Positions 34,861 through 43,125 are shown, numbered from the stretch's first letter. The stretch is 64,000 nucleotides of DNA from Desulfobacca sp. (GCA_020725545.1 DYEV01000025.1:1-64000); one strand, 5' to 3'. Numbers and translations: made by a program. Notes: generated from the letters alone by a model not told the origin.

Positions 34861-37509
34861 TTAATCCCCTCCATAGCGGTTGAAGAACCAGGTTTTCGCC
34901 CAGTGGGTTAAGATACCGTAACTGATCAGAAAAAGCGCGATCCAGGCCCAATAGCTGGCCGGCAAGGGAACCAGCCTCAAAGCCGCGGCGAATGGTGAAT
35001 AGGGCAGCCAGGCGCCAATGCCCATAATGATCAAGGTGGTCATCATCATGTAGCCGGACGCCCGGCTGCCGAAAAAAGGCGTGCGTCTGGTCCGGATGAT
35101 ATGGACGATGAGCGTTTGGGTCAGCAGCGATTCCACGAACCAGCCCGTCTGAAAGAGTTGCGCCCAGGCCTCCTGTTGCCCGGGGGTAGTTGCAGGATCG
35201 AGGTAGGCGCGACAATTAAAAAAGAACCACATTAAAGCAAAAGTCGCGTAATCGAAAAGCGAGCTGATGGGTCCAATAAAAACCATGAACCGCTTGATAT
35301 TGTCAATGTTCCATTTGAGGGGCTGGGCCACCTGTTCTTCATCAACCTTATCTGTAGGTATCCCGGTCTGGGAGAAATCGTACAGCAGGTTATTGGTAAG
35401 GACCTGGATCGGCTGCATGGGCAGAAAGGGTAACAGATAGCTGGCGCCCACGACGCTGAACATATTGCCGAAATTAGAGCTGGCCCCCATGCGGATGTAT
35501 TTGACGATATTGGCAAAAACGCGCCGGCCTTCCGTGATCCCTTCCTCCAGGACCAGCAGGCTTTTTTCCAGCAGGACGATGTCCGCGGATTCCTTGGCCA
35601 CATCCACGCCTGAATCCACCGAGATGCCCACATCAGCCTCCTTCAGGGCCGGGGTGTCGTTGATACCATCGCCCAGGAATCCGACCACATGGCCGTTACG
35701 CCGCAAATCCCGAACAATCTCTTCCTTCTGTGACGGCGTCAGTTTGACGAAAACATTGTTCTCCTCCAGCGCTTGGGAAAACTGCTCCGGGGAGAGCCGG
35801 GCCAGATCGGCACCCGTCAGCATTCCGATCACCGTTAGCCCCACGTCTTTGCAAACCTTCTCGGTTACCAGGCCGTTATCGCCGGTCAGCACTTTGACCT
35901 GGACACCAGCCCGGGCCAGAAGCTCCAAGGCTTCATCGGCCATATCCTTGGGCGGGTCGAAGAAAGCAATATAGCCGAGTAAGACGAGTTGAGATTCATC
36001 CTGGACGGTGAACGTGGTCTTTTCCTGGGGAAACTCTCGATAGGCAATACCCAGGACACGGAAACCGGCACGGTTTAGTTTTTCAACCTCCTCAAAAAGA
36101 TTGCCGCGCAGCATATCGACCAAAGGATACACTTCATCGTCGATCTGATAGCGACTGCAACAGGCATAAATCTCCTCCACCGCTCCCTTGCAGATGAGGA
36201 CATGATCGCCCTCATACTCCACGACCACTGACATGCGGCGGCGTTGGAAGTCGAAGGGCAGCTCATCCACAAGGCGACATTGTTGGGTATCCAGGTCGGA
36301 GTGTTCCAGCACGGCACGGTCAAGGAGATTGCGCAAGCCCGTCTGGAAATAGCTGTTGAGATAGGCATAATACAAGACCTCTTCGCTGGGGCGCCCAAGG
36401 ATATCCACATGCTGTTTCAAGACCACCCGATCCTGGGTCAGGGTCCCGGTCTTATCGGTACACAGGATGTCAACGGCTCCAAAGTTCTGGATGGCCTGCA
36501 AGCGCTTGACAATCACCTTCTTGTTGGCCATTGTTAGTGCCCCTTTGGCCAGATTGACGGTGATGATCATGGGCAGCATTTCTGGGGTCAGGCCCACCGA
36601 GATGGCAAGGCCGAACAAGATTGCTTCCAGCCAATCGCCTTTAGTCAGGCCCACGATTAAGAAGACGACACAGACCATCACCACCATGAACCGCATCATG
36701 AGCCAGACAAAGGAACGCACCCCCCGGTCGAAGTTCGTCTCCGGCCGTTTTTCCGTCAGACGTTCAGAAATGGCCCCAAACAGTGTCTGAACGCCGGTGT
36801 TGATGATCAGCCCCCGAGCCGTGCCGCTGGTGACCGAGGTGCCGAAGAAACAGGCGTTGGTGAGCTCCAGGGGCGAGGCCGCAGCAGAGCCGGCATTCCC
36901 CGCCGACTTCTCCACGGGCATGGCTTCGCCGGTTAGGGCCGATTCACTGACGAAGAAATCTTTGGCCGCGATCAGCCGGAGATCGGCCGGGATGATGGAA
37001 CCGGCCTGGAGAAGCACGATGTCGCCGGGAACAATTTCGGATATCCGCACCTCGGACTCTTCCCCCTCCCGCAGCACAAAAGTATGGGATTGGACCCGTT
37101 TGCCGAGGCTTTCCACCGCCAGACTGGAGCGGCGGTCAAGGATATAGGACAGTCCCACACTGAGCAGGACCATGGCGCTGACGATGACCGCAGCCTTCAG
37201 CTCACCGATGACCACCGACACCACGGAGATGACCAGAAGTTGGATCACCAACGGACTTCGCAATCGTTGCCACATGTCGGCCCAGAAACCCAGACGCTTA
37301 AAACGGGAGAGCTCGTTGGGGCCAAACTCGTCCAGACGTCGAGCCACTTCCTTGTGACTTAACCCTTGCAGCGTCGTCTGCAGAGCGAGCAATGCCTCCT
37401 GGAGAGGGACAGTGCAGAGTTGCACCAATCGCTGCTCGTGTTCGGGTTCCGCCCGCTGGCCAGCAGATAAAGAGCGGTTCACACCAAGGTTGAGCCGGAG
37501 CGTTTTCAT
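34861..37509 (-). CDS. mgtA: Magnesium-translocating P-type ATPase (MgtA/MgtB)
   Basis: Imports Mg2+ across the inner membrane using ATP. The 882-aa protein has the P-type phosphorylation motif DKTGTLTQD, the actuator motif LTGEAMPV, the hinge VGFLGDGINDTPALKEADVGISV, and about ten membrane helices including a long C-terminal bundle. Length and motifs fit the P3B (MgtA) class; the N-terminal LSHKEVARRLDEFGPNELS is the usual cation-ATPase N-terminal domain. It lies downstream of mgtC and upstream of an EIIA-like gene. The operon leader predicts control by Mg2+. Confidence 0.94.
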   Translation of the reverse strand: MKTLRLNLGVNRSLSAGQRAEPEHEQRLVQLCTVPLQEALLALQTTLQGLSHKEVARRLDEFGPNELSRFKRLGFWADMWQRLRSPLVIQLLVISVVSVVIGELKAAVIVSAMVLLSVGLSYILDRRSSLAVESLGKRVQSHTFVLREGEESEVRISEIVPGDIVLLQAGSIIPADLRLIAAKDFFVSESALTGEAMPVEKSAGNAGSAAASPLELTNACFFGTSVTSGTARGLIINTGVQTLFGAISERLTEKRPETNFDRGVRSFVWLMMRFMVVMVCVVFLIVGLTKGDWLEAILFGLAISVGLTPEMLPMIITVNLAKGALTMANKKVIVKRLQAIQNFGAVDILCTDKTGTLTQDRVVLKQHVDILGRPSEEVLYYAYLNSYFQTGLRNLLDRAVLEHSDLDTQQCRLVDELPFDFQRRRMSVVVEYEGDHVLICKGAVEEIYACCSRYQIDDEVYPLVDMLRGNLFEEVEKLNRAGFRVLGIAYREFPQEKTTFTVQDESQLVLLGYIAFFDPPKDMADEALELLARAGVQVKVLTGDNGLVTEKVCKDVGLTVIGMLTGADLARLSPEQFSQALEENNVFVKLTPSQKEEIVRDLRRNGHVVGFLGDGINDTPALKEADVGISVDSGVDVAKESADIVLLEKSLLVLEEGITEGRRVFANIVKYIRMGASSNFGNMFSVVGASYLLPFLPMQPIQVLTNNLLYDFSQTGIPTDKVDEEQVAQPLKWNIDNIKRFMVFIGPISSLFDYATFALMWFFFNCRAYLDPATTPGQQEAWAQLFQTGWFVESLLTQTLIVHIIRTRRTPFFGSRASGYMMMTTLIIMGIGAWLPYSPFAAALRLVPLPASYWAWIALFLISYGILTHWAKTWFFNRYGGD

Positions 37510-37764
37510 GGCGTCATCCTTAATTTCCAGCTGCCCACATTTGGCGCCGCTTGAGACTATAGAGGGGGAGGTTGGTCTGCAAGTTCACCTCTGGTTCGGC
37601 CTTGATGACAAGACGGACGCGGCCGGAGGCGAACCGGCGGGCTAGATTCAGATTGCGCCCCGACAGTTCACTCCGCCAGGCTCAGACGTCGCGGTCATTG
37701 GTTTTCTGGTTTCTTGAGCAATCTTTGAGCTTTGTTTAGGCAATAAGACTGCCAGGTGAGTCGT

Positions 37765-37884
37765 TCATAACAGTTTCTCCCAGGGGTTGATCAACCAAGA
37801 TGATTCTTTTGGCCGTGATAAACTTCTGCCAACCGCTGATTTTTTCCCGTCGCCGGGGTGCTGGCGAGAATTGTTTGCGGACAT
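37765..37884 (-). CDS. Small ORF between mgtC and mgtA (39 aa)
   Basis: The peptide begins MSANNSRQHPGDGKKS and ends SSWLINPWEKLL. GGAGGGGAGGG lies five bases before the ATG, and the frame fills part of the 397-base gap between mgtC and mgtA. Its stop overlaps a second tiny frame, ATG at 37768 coding ten residues, as ATGA. Short translated leaders control mgtA in enterobacteria, so either frame could be regulatory. No domain recognised; expression is uncertain. Confidence 0.4.
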   Translation of the reverse strand: MSANNSRQHPGDGKKSAVGRSLSRPKESSWLINPWEKLL

Positions 37885-37906
37885 GAAAACCCTCCCCTCC
37901 TTAATT

Positions 37907-38614
37907 TCATGATTCTTCCTGCGTTTCTTGCCTGACGATTTCCCAACTGACGGCACTCACTCCGGCCTCCAGGCTGAGGCGGGACACGAGTTGCTCCAGA
38001 GCGGCTTGGTCATTGCCCCTGCCCGTCAAGCTGGCCAGCATCTCCACTTTGGCTGGATTATGGGTATCCTCGCTGCGCAGTGAAGAGATCTGCAGGGTAC
38101 TGGTATTCACGATTTGGAGAAGCAAGGCCCGCATTTTTTGTTCGTCTTCTGCCCGACAGATGGCCGTCAAAAGATAATGGGACTCAGGTTCCGGGACATC
38201 GGTCAGGTGCCGGATAAATTTTTGGGCAATCGGCCGCAGCACGATATTTACCATGAGCACAGCCATCGCGCCAACCAGGGCATGTATTAGGAATCCCGCC
38301 CCGGAAAGGGTGCCGACTGCCGCAGAACACCACAAAGTTGCCGCAGTATTCAGCCCTTTGATGGTCATGCCTTCACGAATGATGACCCCGCCTCCTAAAA
38401 AACCGATCCCTGACACTACCTGCGCGGCGATCCGGGTAGGGCTCGCATCTCCTGGCGTCATCAGACCCATGATGACAAATAAGGCAGAACCTACGGCAAC
38501 TAGGGTGTTCGTACGCATGCCCGCCATCCGCTGGCGCCATTGTCTTTCAAAACCGATGATACAGCCCAACAGAAGCGCCAAGGTGAGCCGAAAACAAAAC
38601 TCCAACCAGTTCAT
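37907..38614 (-). CDS. mgtC: MgtC/SapB-family membrane protein
   Basis: A 235-aa inner-membrane protein. The N-terminal half has four to five helices with the MgtC signature GCIIGFERQW near the start and GIGFLGGGVIIREG. The C-terminal 95 residues form the ACT-like cytoplasmic domain present in long MgtC proteins. MgtC is linked to growth in low Mg2+ and, in pathogens, to inhibition of the F1Fo ATPase. Its place in an operon with mgtA fits the Mg2+ role. The ATG at 38614 lies 46 bases after the preceding gene. Confidence 0.92.
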   Translation of the reverse strand: MNWLEFCFRLTLALLLGCIIGFERQWRQRMAGMRTNTLVAVGSALFVIMGLMTPGDASPTRIAAQVVSGIGFLGGGVIIREGMTIKGLNTAATLWCSAAVGTLSGAGFLIHALVGAMAVLMVNIVLRPIAQKFIRHLTDVPEPESHYLLTAICRAEDEQKMRALLLQIVNTSTLQISSLRSEDTHNPAKVEMLASLTGRGNDQAALEQLVSRLSLEAGVSAVSWEIVRQETQEES

Positions 38615-38660
38615 AATTTCAGCCTCTTAGGACATCAAGCTATTGTCCCCGAAGAAATGT

Positions 38661-39020
38661 TCACTTTATACCAACCAGCAACCTGGTTAAGGTTGCCTCT
38701 ATGATGGCAGTGGCCAGTCTGGTAACAATTTCTTCCGAGATTTCAGACATTGCAGATGTCTGGCCGCCGTCCCGATAGGAAGGCAGGTAGCCACCATCTA
38801 TCAGGAAACGAATAATCTGCTGTTGGGTAATCGTTTGTGGATGGTAAAAAATGAGAACGTTGCCAGTAACGGGATTGGCGACCACATTCTCCACCCCTTG
38901 AACTTGGCTCAAAAAAAACTCAACGTCCCGGGCTTTTTGATCATTTCCTTTTATTTTCAAAAGCTTGAGGCGCACTCTCCCTTCTATGGCGTGCATCAAT
39001 GGAGTGGCTAAAATCTTCAT
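38661..39020 (-). CDS. HMA-like small protein, first gene of the magnesium operon
   Basis: A 119-aa protein with a ferredoxin-like heavy-metal-associated fold: GRVRLKLLKIKGN near the start, then FFLSQVQGVENVVANPVTGNVLIFY. The CxxC metal site of classical HMA domains is absent, so it probably does not bind soft metals. A C-terminal amphipathic helix follows. The start is ATG 39020 behind GGGGGTGAT; a TTG two codons earlier is the open-frame limit. Function unknown. Confidence 0.75.
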   Translation of the reverse strand: MKILATPLMHAIEGRVRLKLLKIKGNDQKARDVEFFLSQVQGVENVVANPVTGNVLIFYHPQTITQQQIIRFLIDGGYLPSYRDGGQTSAMSEISEEIVTRLATAIIEATLTRLLVGIK

Positions 39021-39102
39021 GGCCAATCACCCCCTTTTTGATTGAATGGAGGAGATGACTCAGCAGGCCAAGCCAGGCAGGCAGAAATTTGGTGTGGTTT
39101 CT

Positions 39103-39142
39103 CAGAAAAAAGAAATCCCCCGGTCAGACCTGGCCGGGGGGG
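39103..39142 (-). terminator. Intrinsic terminator in the leader of the magnesium operon
   Basis: On the minus strand a GC-rich stem (CCCCCGG...CCGGGGG with one mismatch inside, 39117-39141) is followed by ATTTCTTTTTTC. It lies 80-120 bases before the first start codon, the position of an attenuator. Downstream genes can be expressed only if this hairpin is bypassed. Confidence 0.85.
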
Positions 39143-39302
39143 CATTAAGCAAGAGAGCTCCTCACAACGCAGTCCTACCCCGTAATACTCCCCTCGCGAG
39201 GTCCGGCCGGAACACCATGACCGCCAAGGTCGGTGCCGTTCATCTTTCTCGGTGAGCGACTACTGTCGCTACTGTCCATAAGGAGCATCCTCTCTCTTTC
39301 TT
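39143..39302 (-). ncRNA. Candidate Mg2+-sensing riboswitch (M-box-like) controlling the magnesium operon
   Basis: The leader begins after a good promoter. It contains GCTCCTTATGGACA (39273-39286), resembling the conserved 5' core of the M-box/ykoK riboswitch (GCTCCTxTATGGA), and ends in the terminator above. The 5' segment GCTCC (39282-39286) can pair with GGAGC (39157-39161), and flanking AGAGA with TCTCT, closing a domain of about 130 nt. The operon codes for MgtC and MgtA, the usual M-box targets. Other M-box landmarks were not identified with certainty, so the class assignment is tentative while a structured attenuator is well supported. Confidence 0.55.
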
Positions 39303-39322
39303 GAATTTGCATGCCACTCGTC

Positions 39323-39351
39323 ACTGTAGCAAACACCTCGTCCTCTGTCAA
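39323..39351 (-). promoter_or_regulatory. Sigma-70 promoter of the magnesium operon
   Basis: Minus-strand TTGACA (39346-39351) and TACAGT (39323-39328) are 17 bases apart; transcription would begin near 39316, giving a leader of about 295 nt to the first start codon. The remaining 130 bases up to the divergent regulator gene at 39491 show only a TATACT box near 39462 that may serve that gene. Confidence 0.6.
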
Positions 39352-39490
39352 CCCACCATGTGCCAAAATAATTTTTCCAGAAAAGTGAAGAAAGTTGCTT
39401 CTTCTTTTGGTAATCGTCCAAACGTATTGACCTTGCCATTCCCACCTTTAATGGGCATGGTGTATACTGTCATCCCAAGGAGACAGTGTC

Positions 39491-40165
39491 ATGCGCCTTT
39501 TAGTGGTGGAAGACGATGCCACGATTGCCTCTTTCATTGTCAAGGGGTTGCAGCAGGCGGGCTATGCGGTGGATCATGCCGCCGACGGGCAAGAGGGCCT
39601 GCATCTGGTCTTGACCGAACCCTACGACGCCGCCATCGTCGATCTCATGTTGCCCAAACTGGACGGCCTCAGCCTGATCCAAGAGGTGCGCCGTCAAAAA
39701 ATCACGCTGCCCATCATTATCTTAAGCGCCAAGCGCAGCGTTGATGATCGCATCAAAGGCCTGGAGACCGGCAGCGATGATTATCTGATCAAACCCTTTT
39801 CATTTGCCGAACTGTTGGCCCGGCTGCAGGCCCTTCTCCGGCGGGCCAGCCGCGGCACCGCCACCACCCGCCTGGAATTTGCCGATCTGTCTCTGGATTT
39901 ATTGACCCGCCAAGTCAAGCGCGGGGAGACGGAAATTCTCCTCCAACCCCGGGAGTTTGCCCTCCTGGAGTATTTATTGCGCCAGCCCGGCCGGGTGGTC
40001 TCCAAGACCATGATCCTGGAGCATGTCTGGGACCTGGATTTTGATCCCCAGACCAATGTGGTGGATGTCCTGGTCTGCCGGTTGCGCAGCAAGATCGACC
40101 GGGATTTTCAGCCGAAATTGCTCCACACCATCCGGGGGGTGGGCTATGTCCTTAAACTTTCTTAG
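39491..40165 (+). CDS. OmpR-family response regulator
   Basis: A 224-aa transcription factor with an N-terminal receiver (acidic pair Glu7-Asp8, phospho-site Asp51, SAKRS switch and Lys in LIKPFSF) and a C-terminal winged-helix domain (LLQPREFALLEYLLRQPGRVVSKTMILEHVW split over two motifs). ATG 39491 follows CAAGGAG. It overlaps the sensor kinase gene by 20 bases. Likely targets are the PepSY-type genes immediately downstream, two of which share an upstream element. The signal is unknown. Confidence 0.93.
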   Translation: MRLLVVEDDATIASFIVKGLQQAGYAVDHAADGQEGLHLVLTEPYDAAIVDLMLPKLDGLSLIQEVRRQKITLPIIILSAKRSVDDRIKGLETGSDDYLIKPFSFAELLARLQALLRRASRGTATTRLEFADLSLDLLTRQVKRGETEILLQPREFALLEYLLRQPGRVVSKTMILEHVWDLDFDPQTNVVDVLVCRLRSKIDRDFQPKLLHTIRGVGYVLKLS

Positions 40166-41537
40166 CCGCTGCCGCCCGCACCTGAGCCTCCGGCTGACTC
40201 TGTGGTTTTCCCTGATCTTTTTGCTGGCTTCCCTGACCGTCCTCGGGATGGCCTATTATCTGCTGGCTACTTCCCTGCGGCAGCAGGACCGGGAGAGCAT
40301 TCGGACAGCCTTGCAAGAATACCAGGCCCAATACAAGGCCGGCAAGCTGATAGCCCTGCGCAACGCCATCAAGTTTGAACGGGCCGCCGGCAAGCCCAAT
40401 ATCTTTTTCGTGCGCCTGGCCGGTCCTCGCAATCAGACAGTTTTTCTCCATTTCCCGGAGCAATGGGCGGATTTCAACCTGCAGGAGTTGGAGAGGATGG
40501 CCACGATTCCCGCCTGGTTCCAGCTCCGGGCGGCCCAGGAAGAGGAGGTCTTGGAAATTGCCACGGTTCGATTGCCGGACAACTTTCTTTTACAGGTGGG
40601 CAAAGACACGAGCGCCCGGGAAGAACTCCTGGAACATTTTCGACGCGTCGCCTTTGGCGTCACCATCCCCCTCATTATACTGGGGCTGGTAGGCGGCAAA
40701 TTTCTCGCCGGCCGGACCCTGCGGCCCATCCGCCAGCTGATCCAGACCGTGCAGACCATCACGGCCACCGGCATGATGACCGCCCGGGCCCCAGTGGGAC
40801 CAGCCCGGGATGAGTTAGCCGAACTGGCCCGGCTCTTTAACCAGATGTTGGACCGCATCAGTGCCCTCTTGGATGGGATGCGGGAGACCCTGGACAACGT
40901 GGCCCATGATCTGCGCACCCCGCTCACCCGGTTGCGGGGCGTGGCGGAAACGGCCCTGCAGGCTCAGGAGCAGCCAGACACCTGTCGCGCCGCCCTGGCC
41001 GATTGTCTGGAGGAAGCCGAACGTCTCTCGGGCCTCTTGACCATTCTCATGGATATCGCCGAAGCCGAGGCGGGGACGATGAAGCTGCGCTTGGAAACAG
41101 TGCCCATCGGCCCCTTGTTGGCTGATCTCGTTGACCTCTACCGCTATGTGGCCGAAGACAAGCAGATCAGCATCACTACCAACTATCCCCCCGAGCTTGC
41201 TGTTACCGCCGACGCCCCCCGCCTGCGGCAGGCCCTGGCCAATGTCCTGGACAACGCCGTCAAATATACGCCCCCCGGTGGCCGGATCACCGTGACGGCG
41301 GCGGCCGCCGGGGCATGGCGGCGGTTCATCATCGCCGATACCGGTGTTGGCATCCCGCCCGCAGACCTGCCCAAGATCTGGGACCGCCTCTATCGGGGTG
41401 ACAAGAGCCGGAGCCAGCGCGGCCTGGGGCTGGGTCTGAGCCTGGTTAAAGCCATCGTTACCGCGCACGGCGGCCATATTGAGGTGGCCAGCGAGCCCGG
41501 TCAGGGCTCCCGCTTCGACATCTACCTGCCGGGTTGA
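40146..41537 (+). CDS. Membrane sensor histidine kinase paired with the OmpR-type regulator
   Basis: A 463-aa kinase with TM1 at about residues 12-36, a periplasmic sensor of about 130 residues, TM2 near 172-192, HAMP, and a HisKA domain with phospho-His254 in VAHDLRTPLTRL. Its ATPase domain has N box NVLDNAVKY, G1 ADTGVGIPP and G2 GLGLGLSLVKAIV. The ATG at 40146 overlaps the regulator gene; a longer frame reaching 40023 only shadows it. No known periplasmic domain was recognised. Association with secreted PepSY proteins suggests an envelope-stress or metal/peptide signal. Confidence 0.92.
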   Translation: MSLNFLSRCRPHLSLRLTLWFSLIFLLASLTVLGMAYYLLATSLRQQDRESIRTALQEYQAQYKAGKLIALRNAIKFERAAGKPNIFFVRLAGPRNQTVFLHFPEQWADFNLQELERMATIPAWFQLRAAQEEEVLEIATVRLPDNFLLQVGKDTSAREELLEHFRRVAFGVTIPLIILGLVGGKFLAGRTLRPIRQLIQTVQTITATGMMTARAPVGPARDELAELARLFNQMLDRISALLDGMRETLDNVAHDLRTPLTRLRGVAETALQAQEQPDTCRAALADCLEEAERLSGLLTILMDIAEAEAGTMKLRLETVPIGPLLADLVDLYRYVAEDKQISITTNYPPELAVTADAPRLRQALANVLDNAVKYTPPGGRITVTAAAAGAWRRFIIADTGVGIPPADLPKIWDRLYRGDKSRSQRGLGLGLSLVKAIVTAHGGHIEVASEPGQGSRFDIYLPG

Positions 41538-41569
41538 GGGCCGCCAGGTTTTTTTCGGCCGTTAGATAA

Positions 41570-41610
41570 CCTTACCAATTTGTCATCTTGCCGCAAGGTA
41601 GTAGCAATCT
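41570..41610 (+). promoter_or_regulatory. Operator-like element, copy A, upstream of the first PepSY gene
   Basis: CCTTACCAATTTGTCAT opens a 41-bp block that matches a second block at 42125-42165 in 31 of 41 positions. Each contains an imperfect inverted repeat of the CCTTRCCG / CGGYAAGG type. The pair is a likely binding site for the OmpR-type regulator encoded just upstream. Confidence 0.55.
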
Positions 41611-41684
41611 ATTGGCGTTATCCTAACCTCTGAAAGCACCCGTCAGTCTAATAAAAAATCCCAGGGTGCAGAAGGAGGAAAACG

Positions 41685-42065
41685 ATGCCACAAGAAAAAA
41701 GTAGGGTTGGTTGTGCTATCCTGGCCCTTGCGCTGGTCCTGGCCTTGGGTCTGGCCGGTTTGGGATGGGCCCAATCGACCGCAGCTCCCCAGTACCCCTG
41801 TAGCATCAAGGTGCCGGAGCCGGAGCCGGCAGATCTGGCCACCTTGGCCAAGATCACCCCAGACCAGGCCAAAACCGCAGCCCAAGCCGCCCGCCCGCAT
41901 GTCCAGGTGAAAGAAGTGGAACTAGGTAACGAAAACGGTTGTCTGGTGTATGAGGTTGAATTCGTGGATGGCTGGGAAGTAAAGGTGGATGCCGGCAACG
42001 GTAAAGTTCTCCATCAGGAACAGAAAGGCAAAGAAGGGAGAGAAAAGAAAGAAAAAGAAAGATAA
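41685..42065 (+). CDS. Secreted PepSY-domain protein
   Basis: A 126-aa protein with a signal peptide ending near AQS (about residue 31), then a PepSY-like domain: VPEPEPADLATLAKITPDQA, with the final strands EVKVDAGNGKVL. The tail is Lys/Glu-rich. PepSY domains often inhibit proteases or bind metals and peptides in the envelope. The ATG has a strong ribosome site, AAGGAGG. It is closely similar to the third protein of this group (VPEPEPADL and the VKVDAGxG(K/R)V end). Probably regulated by the adjacent two-component system. Confidence 0.85.
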   Translation: MPQEKSRVGCAILALALVLALGLAGLGWAQSTAAPQYPCSIKVPEPEPADLATLAKITPDQAKTAAQAARPHVQVKEVELGNENGCLVYEVEFVDGWEVKVDAGNGKVLHQEQKGKEGREKKEKER

Positions 42066-42124
42066 AATTATGGCCGGCCGGTTCCGGATTCACAGGGAGC
42101 CGGCCGCAATTGCATTCAGTGCCA

Positions 42125-42165
42125 CCTTGCCGATTTGTCATGTTCCGGTAAGGTTCTGGTAATCT
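42125..42165 (+). promoter_or_regulatory. Operator-like element, copy B, upstream of the second PepSY gene
   Basis: CCTTGCCGATTTGTCAT opens the block; it carries the better inverted repeat, CCTTGCCG and CGGTAAGG, agreeing at 7 of 8 positions with 13 bases between. The spacing to the downstream ribosome site differs from copy A. Just before it, at 42072-42107, GC-rich inverted sequence could form a terminator-like hairpin without a clear U-tract. Confidence 0.55.
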
Positions 42166-42215
42166 TAGCTGGTTATCATGAAAGCTACAACGGTATAACT
42201 CAAGGAGGAAAATGT

Positions 42216-42746
42216 ATGAAGAAGCAGCTTCACATCGGTGTGGTGGTAGTCGCCCTGATCCTTATGTGCGCCAATGCCGCCTGGGCAAAAAAGGAAAAAG
42301 GCGGGGGCGGGCCCCAGGTCCCGCCGGTTATTACCGCGGAGCAGGCCAAAGCCACGGTGACGGCCGCCCTGCCCAAGCTGGCCGTGGGCAAACCCTATTC
42401 CAAAACGGGCAAACAGGGAGACATCAAATTGGAAGTGCCGCTGACTCTGGAGAATAAAATTGTCGCCCGGGTACGGGTGAACCCGGCCACCGGCGAGATT
42501 CTTACCAAAGGGCAGCGCGTCCAGATCCAAAAACTCTCGGTGACGCCGGAGCAGGCCAGCCAAGCCGTGGCCGGTCTGGTAAAGGAATTCCAAACCGGCG
42601 CCCCCTGGCTGGGCAAACAGGGCGAATGGAAGGTCCCCCTCCTCTATAAGGGGGCGGTGGTGAGTGACATCTCCGTCCACGGCCAGAACGGCACCATCCT
42701 GCCAGACTGGAAGGCCTCGAAAGATGCCACCATGTTCGGACGATAA
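42216..42746 (+). CDS. Secreted protein with two PepSY-like repeats
   Basis: A 176-aa protein with a signal peptide (hydrophobic core to about residue 22, AWA cleavage motif) and two PepSY-like units. One starts PPVITAEQAKATVTAALPKL and includes ARVRVNPATGEIL; the other starts LSVTPEQASQAVAGLV. The ATG at 42216 is preceded by CAAGGAGG; an upstream in-frame ATG at 42135 has none. It overlaps the next gene by 23 bases. Role in the envelope unknown, likely part of a small regulon with its neighbours. Confidence 0.85.
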   Translation: MKKQLHIGVVVVALILMCANAAWAKKEKGGGGPQVPPVITAEQAKATVTAALPKLAVGKPYSKTGKQGDIKLEVPLTLENKIVARVRVNPATGEILTKGQRVQIQKLSVTPEQASQAVAGLVKEFQTGAPWLGKQGEWKVPLLYKGAVVSDISVHGQNGTILPDWKASKDATMFGR

Positions 42747-43125
42747 AAAGCGTCGGCTGGGCTCGCGGCTCTGGCCCCTGTTCTGGCTGGCACTTTGCTG
42801 CAGCCTCGGCACCGGTTGGGCCGGGATGCCCCCCCCTGCCCCGCCCCGACCGGCTTCCTCGGCCCCCATAGCATGGAGCATCAGAGTGCCGGAGCCGGAG
42901 CCGGCCGACCTCACCGCCTTGGCCAAAATCTCGGCCGCAGCCGCCATGGCTGCGGCCGAGGCGGCCTATCCCGGCGCGCGGGTCCGAGCCCTGGCTCTGG
43001 AAAACGAGAACGGCTTCCTGGTTTACAGCGTCCGGCTCAGCAACGGCTTAGAGGTTAAGGTGGACGCCGGCACCGGCCGGGTCAGCCGCCCTCCATTAGA
43101 TGACGAGGCGGAAAATCAAGAGTAG
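42724..43125 (+). CDS. Secreted PepSY-domain protein, paralogue of the first
   Basis: A 133-aa protein with an N-terminal membrane or signal segment (SRLWPLFWLALCCSLGTGWA) and a PepSY domain beginning VPEPEPADLTALAKISAAAA, ending VKVDAGTGRV. It shares these blocks with the protein at 41685, indicating duplication around the middle gene. The start ATG 42724 lies inside the preceding gene; a second ATG at 42732 is out of frame. The C-terminus is acidic. Confidence 0.8.
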   Translation: MPPCSDDKKRRLGSRLWPLFWLALCCSLGTGWAGMPPPAPPRPASSAPIAWSIRVPEPEPADLTALAKISAAAAMAAAEAAYPGARVRALALENENGFLVYSVRLSNGLEVKVDAGTGRVSRPPLDDEAENQE

